Shown in pieces: positions 39,062 to 51,534 of a DNA stretch of 64,000 nt. Source of the stretch: Pandoraea pneumonica (GTDB lineage: Bacteria > Pseudomonadota > Gammaproteobacteria > Burkholderiales > Burkholderiaceae). Below the pieces are notes generated by a model, which was given only the letters and a program-made list of their open reading frames with translations, was not told where the DNA came from and did not search any database. A program made the translations under genes and the position numbers. The stretch spans positions 1,674,001 to 1,738,000 of the forward strand of contig NZ_CABPSK010000001.1 of assembly GCF_902459645.1 (NCBI RefSeq), written 5' to 3'. Every line of letters starts with the position of its first letter. The first letter of the stretch is position 1.

Positions 39062-39442
39062 ATGCGGCGGATCACGGTCGCGGCAGGTGCGTGCGTGCTG
39101 ATGCTCACGGCGGGCTGCGCCCAATGGCAATTGCCACCGCCCGACGCGCCGCCTGCCCGTTTGCCGGAATCGCAGACGCGTCCGCCTGAACTGTCCGAGG
39201 CGCAGCAACAGGACCTCACTCGCCTGAACAAGCGCATTTACGACGAGCAGGAACGCGAGATCGAGCGCGAACGGCTTCAACGCGCGATCGACAATGCGAT
39301 GCGCAGCTATGCGAGCAACGCGTATTTCTATAGCGGCTGGGGCGGTCCGGGATGGTACGGACCCGGCTGGTACGGGCCGGGCGGCTATGGCCCGGGCTGG
39401 TATGGGCCGCGTACGACGGTAGGTGTAGGGTTCGGTTTTTGA
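39062..39442 (+). CDS. Putative lipoprotein with Gly-Pro-Gly-Trp-Tyr repeats
   Basis: The 126-residue protein begins MRRITVAAGACVLMLTAGCA with lipobox LTAGC. A Pro-rich segment and a highly charged Glu/Arg/Gln helix (about residues 45-80, NKRIYDEQEREIERERLQRA) follow, then a Gly/Tyr/Trp/Pro tail with four GPGWY-type units. An in-frame ATG at 39026, 6 nt after the hslO stop, would add 12 residues; I prefer 39062 because it gives a standard signal. The charged helix plus aromatic-glycine tail suggests a cell-envelope or surface role, but no function is known. A strong terminator follows. Confidence 0.7.
   Translation: MRRITVAAGACVLMLTAGCAQWQLPPPDAPPARLPESQTRPPELSEAQQQDLTRLNKRIYDEQEREIERERLQRAIDNAMRSYASNAYFYSGWGGPGWYGPGWYGPGGYGPGWYGPRTTVGVGFGF
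39344..39403 (+). repeat. four 15-nt tandem units coding GPGWY
   Basis: Units at 39344, 39359, 39374 and 39389 encode GPGWY, GPGWY, GPGGY and GPGWY. Codons differ between units, so the repeat is maintained at protein level rather than being very recent. Confidence 0.8.
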
Positions 39443-39460
39443 ACGCCGCCAAAGAAAAAA

Positions 39461-39484
39461 GACGCTCCGAGGAGCGTCTTTTTT
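39461..39484 (+). terminator. bidirectional Rho-independent terminator
   Basis: An 8-bp stem GACGCTCC / GGAGCGTC (39461-39478, 2-nt loop) has six T after it and six A before it. It ends the hslO/lipoprotein transcripts on the plus strand and the eno-ftsB transcript on the minus strand. Confidence 0.9.
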
Positions 39485-39503
39485 CATGCTGATCTGCGGC
39501 GCT

Positions 39504-39920
39504 TCAGTGATGCTGCGCCTTCTTCCCCTTGGCCTGCGAGGGGGGCGTAGCCGCTGGCGGCTTATCGCCCACGGTCTTGTGCGCGGGTTCGTTCGACGAC
39601 ACTAGGGGCGCGTCAGCACCCGAAGCGGCTTGTGGGCCGCCGCTGCCGTCGGGGGCAACAAACTGCACGAACACCTCGCCGTCCTTGACCATACCCAGCT
39701 CGAAACGAGCGCGTTCCTCGATCGCCGACGTGCCTTCCTGCAAATCTTGCACTTCGCCGGCGAGCCGATCGTTACGTTCTTTCAACTGCTCGTTCTTCTG
39801 CTGTTCGGCGCTCAGTTGGTCGCGCAGTTCGTGCACATATAACCAACCACCGTGGCCGAACCAGAGCGGGTACTGAATGACTGCTAACAGCAGCACCAGC
39901 ACCAAGGTCACCATTCGCAT
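39504..39920 (-). CDS. ftsB: Cell division protein FtsB
   Basis: This 138-residue bitopic protein is FtsB, which joins FtsL and FtsQ in the divisome. A short cytosolic N-terminus and one helix (about residues 3-22) are followed by a leucine-rich coiled coil ([20 protein letters not shown]) and the conserved [20 protein letters not shown]. The C-terminal 45 residues are a Pro/Ala/Lys-rich tail absent from E. coli FtsB. It is 71 nt after eno, the classical eno-ftsB arrangement. Either Met1 (39920) or Met3 (39914) could be the start. Confidence 0.93.
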   Translation of the reverse strand: MRMVTLVLVLLLAVIQYPLWFGHGGWLYVHELRDQLSAEQQKNEQLKERNDRLAGEVQDLQEGTSAIEERARFELGMVKDGEVFVQFVAPDGSGGPQAASGADAPLVSSNEPAHKTVGDKPPAATPPSQAKGKKAQHH

Positions 39921-39991
39921 GCTTTCGCCTGGCAGGAAATCCGGGAACCGAGCCCCGAGCGAACTCGAAGCTCACTTCCCGGGAATCGGGA

Positions 39992-41667
<1,676 letters not shown>

Positions 41668-42522
41668 TCAGTTGAAATTGTTTTCCAGAAACTCGCCCTG
41701 CTTCACGGCCGCGTCGATCGTCTTGAGCGTCGTGAGCAGTTCGCGCATGCGCGCGAGCGGCACGGCATTGGGGCCGTCCGAGAGCGCGGTCGCCGGGTTC
41801 GGGTGCGTCTCCATGAACAGACCCGAGACCCCTACGGCCACGGCCGCGCGCGAGAGCACCGGCACGAATTCGCGCTGGCCGCCCGAGCTCGTACCCTGCC
41901 CGCCCGGCAATTGCACCGAGTGCGTGGCATCGAACACGACCGGCGCGCCGGTCTCGCGCATGATCGCCAACGAGCGCATGTCCGAAACCAGATTGTTGTA
42001 ACCGAACGAAGCGCCTCGTTCGCAAGCCATGAACACGTCGTCGGGCAGACCGGCTTCGCGAGCGGCGTCGCGGGCCTTGTCGATGACGTTGATCATGTCG
42101 TGCGGCGCGAGAAACTGCCCCTTCTTGATGTTCACCGGCTTGCCCGACTGGGCGCAAGCGCGGATGAAATCGGTCTGGCGGCACAGGAACGCCGGCGTTT
42201 GCAACACGTCGACGATCGGGGCGGCAACCGCCACATCCTCTTCGGTGTGCACGTCGGTGAGCACCGGCACGCCAAGCTGGCGGCGCACTTCTTCGAGGAT
42301 CTTCAGGCCAGCCTCGCGGCCCGGGCCGCGATACGACTTACCCGAGCTACGATTCGCCTTGTCGAACGACGACTTGTAAATGAACGGGATGCCCAGCGCG
42401 CCCGTAATTTCCTTGAGCTGACCGGCGACGTCGATCGTCATTTGCTCCGACTCGACGACGCAGGTGCCTGCAATCAGGAAAAAGGGCTGGTTCAGGCCAA
42501 CCTCGAAACCGCACAGCTTCAT
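41668..42522 (-). CDS. kdsA: 3-deoxy-8-phosphooctulonate synthase
   Basis: This 284-residue enzyme condenses phosphoenolpyruvate and arabinose 5-phosphate to Kdo 8-phosphate for lipopolysaccharide. Signature segments include [50 protein letters not shown] and [16 protein letters not shown]. It lies 35 nt after pyrG on the same strand, the common pyrG-kdsA-eno order. Nothing unusual. Confidence 0.97.
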   Translation of the reverse strand: MKLCGFEVGLNQPFFLIAGTCVVESEQMTIDVAGQLKEITGALGIPFIYKSSFDKANRSSGKSYRGPGREAGLKILEEVRRQLGVPVLTDVHTEEDVAVAAPIVDVLQTPAFLCRQTDFIRACAQSGKPVNIKKGQFLAPHDMINVIDKARDAAREAGLPDDVFMACERGASFGYNNLVSDMRSLAIMRETGAPVVFDATHSVQLPGGQGTSSGGQREFVPVLSRAAVAVGVSGLFMETHPNPATALSDGPNAVPLARMRELLTTLKTIDAAVKQGEFLENNFN

Positions 42523-42557
42523 GGGAACTCCTTGTTTCTCGCCCGCAGCGTTCAGCC

Positions 42558-44351
<1,794 letters not shown>

Positions 44352-45182
44352 TCAGGCGGCGAGTGGCCTGCGATAGCCGCCGCGCAACTCCGTGAGCATG
44401 TCCCGCACAGCCGCCGCTGTATCGAGCGGGCGCTCCATGGGGAAGAGGTGCGTGCCGTGGACGTAGCGCAAATGGGTGCCCACGATCTGCCGCGTCGCGC
44501 GCATCCCGGCCTGTCGCAACTCGCGCGACTCGGTGCCCGCGAGAAAACCCACCGGTACCGGCACCCCGCGCATCGCGCGCACGGCCAGCAGCGGCGGCAG
44601 GGTCAGATAGATTCGATATTCAACTTCCCGCGCGAACGCGAGCCGACGGGCGTCGCCCTCGCCGGTCGGCAGCGTGCCGCAGTCGATATAGTCGCGCAGC
44701 ACGTCTTGATCCCAACTGGCGAACACCGGCTTGTTGGCAAAGTGCTGCCACGCCGACTCCCAATCGGGCCAGCGGTCGCGCCGCTTCTTGGTAACGCCCG
44801 CCGGGGACATGCGTTCATAAAGGCCGGTCAGCATGCCGAGCCGCAGCATCTGCGTGCGCCAGCCCGGCGTCACGATCGGCGAGTCGATCATGACCACCCC
44901 GCGCACGCACTGGGGCGCCTTCAGCGCCGCCATCAGGCTCAGGAAACCGCCGAGCGAATGACCGACGAGCCACACAGGCTCGCCATGATATTGGCGCGTC
45001 AGGGTATCGACGAGTTCATTGCGCAAATAGCGCCAGCCCGGCGTGACGGGATAGCGCGGGTCATGACCGATGCGGTCGATGGCGCGCACGTCGTATTCGT
45101 CGGCCAGTGCGCCGAGCATCTTGCGATAGACGCCGGCCGGAAAGCCGTTGCCGTGCGAAAAATGAATGATGTCTCTTGTCAT
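44352..45182 (-). CDS. Alpha/beta hydrolase
   Basis: This 276-residue protein has an alpha/beta-hydrolase core: HFSHGNGFPAGVYRK near the N-terminus, the nucleophile elbow WLVGHSLGGFLSLM, and a likely catalytic histidine in YVHGTHLFPMERP. An HGNGFP start is typical of a broadly distributed serine-hydrolase subgroup of unknown substrate. It lies 94 nt after comEC and 135 nt before pyrG on the same strand. Confidence 0.85.
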   Translation of the reverse strand: MTRDIIHFSHGNGFPAGVYRKMLGALADEYDVRAIDRIGHDPRYPVTPGWRYLRNELVDTLTRQYHGEPVWLVGHSLGGFLSLMAALKAPQCVRGVVMIDSPIVTPGWRTQMLRLGMLTGLYERMSPAGVTKKRRDRWPDWESAWQHFANKPVFASWDQDVLRDYIDCGTLPTGEGDARRLAFAREVEYRIYLTLPPLLAVRAMRGVPVPVGFLAGTESRELRQAGMRATRQIVGTHLRYVHGTHLFPMERPLDTAAAVRDMLTELRGGYRRPLAA

Positions 45183-45276
45183 GGAATTCGTTGTCGTGGC
45201 GCACGCCAGCGCAATTCAGCGCGATTTCTAGTATTTCGAGTCTTTCGCGCCCATTGGCCGCGCTCGCCGGACCATT

Positions 45277-48144
45277 CTAGCGAACCGTCCGCCCAGCACC
45301 CGTAGAGGTTTCCGTCGAATTGACCGGGGCGGCGTCCATTTTCACAGAGGGACCGGGCACAAATTCGGCGCTAGGCACAGGGGCAAACCAATACCGCCGA
45401 CGGGCGTCGCGGTAGGCATAAGCTTCGATGCCCTGACGCGAAAACGAGAACCGCACCGCGCCATGCCCGGCGCTTTGCCAGATACGTGCACCCGCCGCCC
45501 GATAACGCGCCACAACTGCGGGGCGCGGATGTCCGAACCGGTTGCGATATCCCGCTTGAAACACGACATGCCGGGCGGCAACCGCCTGCACGAACGCTGG
45601 TGTGGACGACGTCAAACTGCCGTGATGCGGCGCAAGCAGCACGTCGGCCCGCAGCAAGTCGCGACGAAAACGCGCCAGCATGTGTCGCTCCTGCGGCGCT
45701 TCAGCGTCGGCGGCCAACAGCGCACTGTGACGGCCATTAGTCACGCGCAGCACACAACTGAGCCCATTGGGTCCATTAGCTCCATTAGGTCCATTGGACC
45801 CGGTCCGTCCCGTCCACCCGGCGCGCAGTGTGGCCGGATCGGGATGCAAAAATTGAAACGTCACGCCACCCCACGTCCAGCGCTGCCCGGCCTGACAGGT
45901 GCGATGCGAGCGCGCCGCTAGCCGTACTGGATGGGATCGGGGCAGCGACGAAAGCAGCAACGTCCCCGGATACGCCGCCAGCACACTGCGCGCACCACCA
46001 AAGTGATCGTCATGGGCGTGACTAACGACGATCGCATCGAGCCGGGTACTGCCCTGTCCGCGCAAATACGGCACAACGACGCGCTGCCCGGAATCGGCGC
46101 GGGTGCCAAACGGCGGCCCCGTATCGAAGAGCAGCGTGTGCGCCGCGGTTTCGACGAGTACGGCGTTGCCCTGTCCGATATCGAGCATCGTCACGCGAAA
46201 ATCACCTTCGCTTGGGCGTTCTGGCGACGAGAGCAATGCGGGCCACAGCAGCGCAAAACCCGTGAGTCGCAACGTGACAGCCCTGGCGACGGAACGACAC
46301 ATCGCACCGGACGCGGGCCACAAGCTCATCGCGACGCCGACCGTCGCCAGCACAATCGTCCAAGTCGGTACGATCCCCGGACGCCACACCGCCCACGACC
46401 ATTCAGACAGCATTCGCAAGCCATCTGCGAGCCAGACCACGGTGGCGTGCGCCACGGCGAGTGCGGGCTGCGCCAGCGACGTCGGCAACAGCAAGCTCAC
46501 CAAGGCCAGCGGCGTCACGATCAGCGTCATCACCGGAATTGCGACGGCATTGGCGAGCGGGCCCAACAGCGGCAAGGTGCCAAACCATGCCAGCGTCAGC
46601 GGCACCATCCCCAGCGTGATCGCATATTGCGCGCGGGCCGCCTGCCCCAGCCGCGTCGGCAGCCCCCGCCACCATCGAACGAGCAGAGACTGATCGAAGC
46701 GATCGACGACAGGGTTGGTGGCAGATGCCTCATGCTCATGCTCACGCTCACGCTCCGCCCCCGCTTCCGGCGTGCGGCCGCAGGCCTCGGGCTTGCGAGC
46801 CCGCCCGGCAAGCACCAGCACCGATACCGCTCCGAACGAAAGCCACAAGCCCGGTGTGACGACAGACCACGGGTCCAACGCCACGATGACCGCGAGTGCC
46901 CACGCCAGTGCATACGACGGCGCCGCCCATCGTCCGCTCAGCAATGCGAGGACCAGAATCGCCACCATGCCGACGGCACGCCGGGCGGGCACGCCCCACC
47001 CCGCAATTGCGCCATAGGCCACCGCCGCCAGCAGTCCGGCGACCGCCGCGGCTTTGGGCGCTGGCCACCAAAGCGGCAGCGCGATAGGCAAGCCGAACGA
47101 GCGTCGCCATAGCATCCCGGCAAGCGACGCCAACACGCCAGCCACCAACGACACGTGGAGCCCCGAGATCGCCAACAAATGGCTCACGCCTGTATCCGCA
47201 AACACCTGCCAGTCGTCTGGAGCGATATCGCCGCGCTCGCCGAGCGCCAGCGCCATGAGTACGCCGCCATAACGTGCACCGGGGGCCAACGCTGCGCGGA
47301 AGTCGTCGCGCAATCGCGCTCGCCATGCCGCCAACCGATAGCCCGAGATGGGGCCCGCATCGAGCCGCTTAGCGGCAGCAGCTAGCGTGTTCGCCCCACG
47401 GCCGGCGTTCGTCCGAACGTACCCCGTCGCACGGATCCCCTGCGAAAATGCGGCAAACTCCGCGTCAAAACCGTGCCAATTCGCCAAGCCGCGTGGCGCG
47501 CGCAGCCGGACCGGCAAGCGCCAGCGCTCCCCCGCCCGAGGCCCCCGTTGGGCGCCGTCTGCCGATCGCCCCGGCCAGACAAGCTGGATGTGGCGCGGCA
47601 CGTTCGAGCTCACGTTTGTGTCCGCGTCGGCATCGGTGCTTTCACGCCCAACCCGCGCCGCCTCCACGTCAAAAACAAACCGCAGACCGTCGCCGGTGCT
47701 CACGGGCAACCCGGCAACCACACCCGTCACGATGACGTCACGCCCCTCCATCGCTGGCGGCAACGCGTCGGCGAGCCGATCGGCGGCGCGATGCGCCGCC
47801 CATGCAAAGCCGAGTGCTGCCGCCGAGATCGCCACGACGATTAGCGCGCAGATCCGTGCCCCTGCCCCCAGGGCAACCGCGACTGCGGCAGTTCCACCCT
47901 GCGCCACGTCGGCCACATCGGCCACATCGGCCACGTCGGACACACCGGCCGCGCCGACCACCTCCCCCTGGCCCGACACCTCGCACCCCAAGCGCCGCCG
48001 CAGCAGCCATGCCCACGCACCAACCGCGACGAGCCCACCGCAGGCAACGACGCCGATCACGAGCCGCCACCGCGCGGCGGGCAACTCGGCAAACTGTTGC
48101 AGCCACCAGATGCCTGCAACCCACGCGAGCAGCACGGTCCTCAT
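45277..48144 (-). CDS. comEC: ComEC/Rec2 DNA-uptake channel protein
   Basis: This 955-residue membrane protein is the inner-membrane channel for transforming DNA. An N-terminal DUF4131/OB-like periplasmic region lies after the first helices, the competence domain starts near GVLMALALGERGDIAPDDW and contains LLAISGLHVSLVAG, and the C-terminus is an MBL-type domain with VVSHAHDDHFGG and LAPHHGSLTSS. Two short in-frame tandem repeats insert low-complexity loops: DVA units near residue 70 and NGP/NGA units near residue 785. It lies 44 nt downstream of tatD. Natural competence is possible but other genes would be needed. Confidence 0.93.
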   Translation of the reverse strand: MRTVLLAWVAGIWWLQQFAELPAARWRLVIGVVACGGLVAVGAWAWLLRRRLGCEVSGQGEVVGAAGVSDVADVADVADVAQGGTAAVAVALGAGARICALIVVAISAAALGFAWAAHRAADRLADALPPAMEGRDVIVTGVVAGLPVSTGDGLRFVFDVEAARVGRESTDADADTNVSSNVPRHIQLVWPGRSADGAQRGPRAGERWRLPVRLRAPRGLANWHGFDAEFAAFSQGIRATGYVRTNAGRGANTLAAAAKRLDAGPISGYRLAAWRARLRDDFRAALAPGARYGGVLMALALGERGDIAPDDWQVFADTGVSHLLAISGLHVSLVAGVLASLAGMLWRRSFGLPIALPLWWPAPKAAAVAGLLAAVAYGAIAGWGVPARRAVGMVAILVLALLSGRWAAPSYALAWALAVIVALDPWSVVTPGLWLSFGAVSVLVLAGRARKPEACGRTPEAGAEREREHEHEASATNPVVDRFDQSLLVRWWRGLPTRLGQAARAQYAITLGMVPLTLAWFGTLPLLGPLANAVAIPVMTLIVTPLALVSLLLPTSLAQPALAVAHATVVWLADGLRMLSEWSWAVWRPGIVPTWTIVLATVGVAMSLWPASGAMCRSVARAVTLRLTGFALLWPALLSSPERPSEGDFRVTMLDIGQGNAVLVETAAHTLLFDTGPPFGTRADSGQRVVVPYLRGQGSTRLDAIVVSHAHDDHFGGARSVLAAYPGTLLLSSLPRSHPVRLAARSHRTCQAGQRWTWGGVTFQFLHPDPATLRAGWTGRTGSNGPNGANGPNGLSCVLRVTNGRHSALLAADAEAPQERHMLARFRRDLLRADVLLAPHHGSLTSSTPAFVQAVAARHVVFQAGYRNRFGHPRPAVVARYRAAGARIWQSAGHGAVRFSFSRQGIEAYAYRDARRRYWFAPVPSAEFVPGPSVKMDAAPVNSTETSTGAGRTVR
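45763..45798 (-). repeat. four 9-nt tandem repeats in comEC (Asn-Gly-Pro units)
   Basis: Units based on TCCATTAGG encode an NGP/NGA string on the minus strand, in a surface loop of the MBL domain. Copies are 78-100% alike by eye. Confidence 0.8.
47903..47947 (-). repeat. five 9-nt tandem repeats in comEC (Asp-Val-Ala units)
   Basis: Units based on GCCACATCG (alternating with GCCACGTCG) encode repeated DVA after residue 65, in the region between the second helix and the OB-like domain. The fifth unit has diverged. Confidence 0.85.
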
Positions 48145-48188
48145 GACGCCACCGCGTCATGGCAGAAGATCCACACGACGACAGTCCG

Positions 48189-49088
48189 TCAGTGCGATCC
48201 GGACTGGCTTGGGGAGATTGGGGAAGTAGGAGCGCCCGGGGCGTCTGAGAGGCTACGCGCAGAGAGAAGAGATTCCGATTCGATACCGGTGCCCGGCACC
48301 ATCGCCATGGCTCCGGCCAGACGCGGCAGTACCCGCCAAGCATTCGCGCACGTGGCCTGCGACAACGCGTCAAGCGTCATACCTCGCAACTCGGCCAGCA
48401 CGTGTGCGATTCGCGGCAACTCCACCGGGCTGTTGCGTTGCTTGTAACGCCATTCGGGCGCGATGTCGGGCGCGTCGGTCTCAAGCACCAGTGCGTCGAG
48501 CGGCAAATCGACGGCCAGCCGCCGAATCTGCAACGCCCGGTCGAACGTCATCTGCCCGCCAAAGCCAAGGCAGAACCCGCGCTCGGTGAACATATCCGCC
48601 TGTTGACGGCTGCCGTTGAACGCATGGGCGATGCCGCCGCGCGGCGTAAAGATACGCAACTGCTTGAGTAGCGCGTCCTGCGAACGGCGCACATGCAAGA
48701 TCACCGGCAAATCGAAATCGCGCGCGATCTTCAGTTGCTCGACGTAGAAGAACTGCTGCCGCTCGGGGTCGAGCGTTTTGACGAAGAAATCGAGTCCAAT
48801 CTCGCCGATCCCGACAAAGCGCGGATCGCCCATCGCCCGCTCCACGGCACGGCGCAATATCGCGATGTCCTCGTCCGTCGCCCGCGGCGTGTAAAGCGGA
48901 TGGATGCCGAGCGCGTACGCGCCACCGGGCATCGCACACGCCGCGGCGCGCGCCGCATCGAACGTCGCGCATTCCACTGCGGGCACGACAAGCCCGTGCA
49001 CGCCAGCGGCTTGTGCGTCGGCAATGATGGTGTTGCGGTCGGCGTCGAACTCACCGGCGTCGAGATGGCAATGGGTATCGATCCACAT
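48189..49088 (-). CDS. tatD: TatD family metal-dependent DNase
   Basis: This 299-residue TIM-barrel hydrolase starts MWIDTHCHLDAGEFDADRN at the ATG at 49088, with the HxH metal motif at His6/His8; GIGEIGLDFF, VILHVRRSQD and LETDAPDIAPEW provide other ligands. TatD proteins are 3'-5' DNases/RNases. AAGGA stands upstream of the start; the frame continues 30 codons further without similarity. The C-terminal ~40 residues (Ser/Pro-rich, after LAGAMAMVPG) extend past the usual family end. It is 44 nt before comEC. Confidence 0.92.
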   Translation of the reverse strand: MWIDTHCHLDAGEFDADRNTIIADAQAAGVHGLVVPAVECATFDAARAAACAMPGGAYALGIHPLYTPRATDEDIAILRRAVERAMGDPRFVGIGEIGLDFFVKTLDPERQQFFYVEQLKIARDFDLPVILHVRRSQDALLKQLRIFTPRGGIAHAFNGSRQQADMFTERGFCLGFGGQMTFDRALQIRRLAVDLPLDALVLETDAPDIAPEWRYKQRNSPVELPRIAHVLAELRGMTLDALSQATCANAWRVLPRLAGAMAMVPGTGIESESLLSARSLSDAPGAPTSPISPSQSGSH

Positions 49089-49184
49089 GGTCAGGTGTCC
49101 TTGAGCGCTAATTCTACGGGGCGATGACAAGGCTCGCACGCCCGGCGTTGCATGACCATCGGACGCCGCCGCGTCCACCCCTCG

Positions 49185-49229
49185 GAATCTGCTGAATCCG
49201 CTGAATCCATGGAATTCGCCGAATCCGCC
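49185..49229 (+). repeat. five imperfect 9-nt tandem repeats upstream of tatD
   Basis: Units of the form GAATCCGCT run from 49185 to 49229 in the gap between lolD and tatD, just beside the lolD terminator. They are noncoding here. Confidence 0.75.
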
Positions 49230-49235
49230 CTCACC

Positions 49236-49264
49236 AAAAAGAAACGCCGGGGTCTCCCCCGGCG
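49236..49264 (-). terminator. Rho-independent terminator of the lolC-lolD unit
   Basis: On the minus strand an 8-bp GC stem (CGCCGGGG / CCCCGGCG, loop GAGA) is followed by TTTCTTTTT. It lies 100 nt past the lolD stop and should separate lolCD from tatD. Confidence 0.85.
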
Positions 49265-49364
49265 TCGTGCTGACTTCTGGCGATAGGTGGTGGCCGACGT
49301 AATCCGCCTCAGCCCGCTCCCGTACGCTCGCGGCCCACCTCGGCTCGATCCGCCTCGATCCGCT

Positions 49365-50093
49365 TTAAGCCGGTTCGAGCACCCCGTCCCGAAGCCGCAG
49401 TGCGCGGTCGCAGCGGCGCGCCAGATCGATATCGTGGGTCACGATCACGAAGCTGGTCTTCAGCGTTTCCGAGAGCTCCAGCATCAGCGAGAACACCGTC
49501 TCGGCCGTGTGGCCATCGAGGTTGCCGGTCGGCTCATCGGCCAGCACGCACGCCGGTTGCGTGACCAGCGCGCGCGCCATCGCCACGCGCTGACGTTCGC
49601 CGCCCGACAACTCGCCCGGCCGATGCTTCACCCGCGCGCCCAGCCCCACGCGCTCGAGCGTCGCCTGGGCCACCGCACGCGCCTGCTCGGTCGGCATGCG
49701 GCGAATGCGCAGCGGCATCGCCACGTTATCGAGCGCCGAGAACTCCGCGAGCAGATGGTGGAACTGATACACGAACCCGAGCGACTGATTGCGCTGGTTC
49801 GTCTTATCGCGTTCGTTGAGCGAAGAAAACGGCTTGCCGAGCAGCGACACCTCGCCGCGCGACGGATCGTCCAGCCCACCCAGCACATGCAGCAGCGTGC
49901 TCTTACCCGAACCCGACGCCCCCACGATCGCCACCTTTTCACCGGCAGCAATATCGAGGCTGGCGCCGTTAAGCACCGTCACATTGAGCTCGCCCTGCTT
50001 AAACGTCTTGTGCAGATCGCGTGCACGCAACACCGGGCCGTCGTAGGCGAAATTCGGTGCATTCACCGTCGTTGCCTCAATAGCTTTACTCAT
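49365..50093 (-). CDS. lolD: Lipoprotein-releasing system ATP-binding protein LolD
   Basis: This 242-residue ABC ATPase powers extraction of outer-membrane lipoproteins from the inner membrane. Walker [10 protein letters not shown] is at 58-66, the signature [15 protein letters not shown] starts at 162, and Walker B is [12 protein letters not shown]. The ATG at 50093 ([10 protein letters not shown]) overlaps the end of lolC by 8 nt, a coupling arrangement; the frame continues 12 codons upstream inside lolC. Partner LolC is directly upstream. Confidence 0.95.
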   Translation of the reverse strand: MSKAIEATTVNAPNFAYDGPVLRARDLHKTFKQGELNVTVLNGASLDIAAGEKVAIVGASGSGKSTLLHVLGGLDDPSRGEVSLLGKPFSSLNERDKTNQRNQSLGFVYQFHHLLAEFSALDNVAMPLRIRRMPTEQARAVAQATLERVGLGARVKHRPGELSGGERQRVAMARALVTQPACVLADEPTGNLDGHTAETVFSLMLELSETLKTSFVIVTHDIDLARRCDRALRLRDGVLEPA

Positions 50094-51339
50094 AGCGCAG
50101 GGCCTCCGCCGGTTTGACGCGCGAAGCACGCCAGCTCGGGTAGATCGTCGCCAGTGCCGAGAGAATGAAAGAAATCACGCCGATGCGGATCACGTCAGAC
50201 GATTGCAGATCCGAAGGCAGTTCATTGATGAAATAGATCGATTGCGGCAGGAAGTGAATGCCCAGCATGCGCTCGATGAACGGCACGATGACGCCGATAT
50301 TGAGCGAAATCAGGCAGCCCAGCCCAATACCCAGCAACGCGCCGATGAACCCGATGGTCACGCCCTGCACGATGAAGATCTTCATGATCGAGCGCGGCTG
50401 CGCCCCGAGTGTGCGCAGAATCGCGATATCCGCGTACTTATCGGTCACGGTCATCACGAGCGACGACACCAGATTGAACGCCGCCACCGCGATGATCAGC
50501 GTCAAGATGATGAACATCATGCGCTTCTCGGTCTGCACCGCGATGAACCAGTTCTTGTTCTGTTGCGTCCAGTCGCGCACCCACATATTGCCGGTGAGCG
50601 ACTTGGCCAGTTCACGCGCGACGATCGGCGCCTGCTCCATGTCTTGAATCTTCAAACGCACGCCCGTCGGCCCGTCCAGGCGGAACAGCGTCTCGGCATC
50701 TTGCAGGTCGATCAGTGCCAGCGAACTGTCGTATTCGTAATGCCCGGCCGTGAAGATCGCCACCACGGTGAACTGCTTCACCCGTGGCAACACCCCCGCC
50801 GGTGTAATCGTGCCCTGCGGCGCCACCAGCGTGATCTTGTCGCCGACGATCACACCCAGCCCGCGCGCCAGTTCGCTACCCAGCACGATGCCGAAGCTGC
50901 CCGGCGTCAGGTTGGCGAGCGTGCCGCCGGTGATCTGCTTGCCGAGATCGGACACCTTGGCCTCTTCGCTCGGCACGATGCCGCGCAGCACCACGCCGCG
51001 CACGTTGTCGTCGCGCGTGAGCATGGCCTGTTCGCCCACGTACGGGGCGGCGGCGATCACGTTCTTGTTCTGTAATGCCTCGGCGGCGGTGCGATGCCAG
51101 TCAGGCAGGTTGCCGTCGACCGCAAAGACTTCGATGTGCGCCAGCACGGAGAGCATGCGGTCGCGCACTTCCTTCTGGAAACCGTTCATCACCGAGAGCA
51201 CCACAATGAGCGCCGCCACGCCCAGCGCAATGCCGGCCATGGAAATGAACGAAATAAAGGAGATGAAACCGTTGCCTGAGGATCGCTTGCCGGTGCGCGT
51301 GTAGCGCCAGCCGATCTGCCATTCGTATGGGAATTTCAA
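50086..51339 (-). CDS. lolC: Lipoprotein-releasing ABC transporter permease LolC/LolE
   Basis: This 417-residue permease has one N-terminal helix (about 22-50), a large periplasmic domain (about 50-270) and three C-terminal helices, the FtsX/MacB-like layout of LolC and LolE. Start [20 protein letters not shown] and [21 protein letters not shown] are characteristic. Only one permease gene is present, so it may act as a homodimer (LolF-like) as in other betaproteobacteria; the LolC/LolE name is therefore conventional. It is divergent from the rpfE-like gene across 195 nt. Confidence 0.93.
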   Translation of the reverse strand: MKFPYEWQIGWRYTRTGKRSSGNGFISFISFISMAGIALGVAALIVVLSVMNGFQKEVRDRMLSVLAHIEVFAVDGNLPDWHRTAAEALQNKNVIAAAPYVGEQAMLTRDDNVRGVVLRGIVPSEEAKVSDLGKQITGGTLANLTPGSFGIVLGSELARGLGVIVGDKITLVAPQGTITPAGVLPRVKQFTVVAIFTAGHYEYDSSLALIDLQDAETLFRLDGPTGVRLKIQDMEQAPIVARELAKSLTGNMWVRDWTQQNKNWFIAVQTEKRMMFIILTLIIAVAAFNLVSSLVMTVTDKYADIAILRTLGAQPRSIMKIFIVQGVTIGFIGALLGIGLGCLISLNIGVIVPFIERMLGIHFLPQSIYFINELPSDLQSSDVIRIGVISFILSALATIYPSWRASRVKPAEALRYE

Positions 51340-51534
51340 ACGGATTCCTGATTCTTGATTAGGATCGATTAGAGCGTGCTACGCCGCGCGGCGCTGGTTC
51401 CCGCGTGCGCCGTCCCTTGCCGCACAAGGTGTGCCCGGCGCTTAACCGGCGGCACAGCGGGGCGGCACGTTCCGTACCTGACGTCAGGGTCACCCAACTG
51501 CCAGCGCGAAGTTTGCCATACAATTCGCCTCGAC

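Noticed and set aside
45931-48229. Long plus-strand frames opposite comEC
   Set aside because: Arg/Pro/Ser-rich antisense frames; comEC motifs on the minus strand are convincing.
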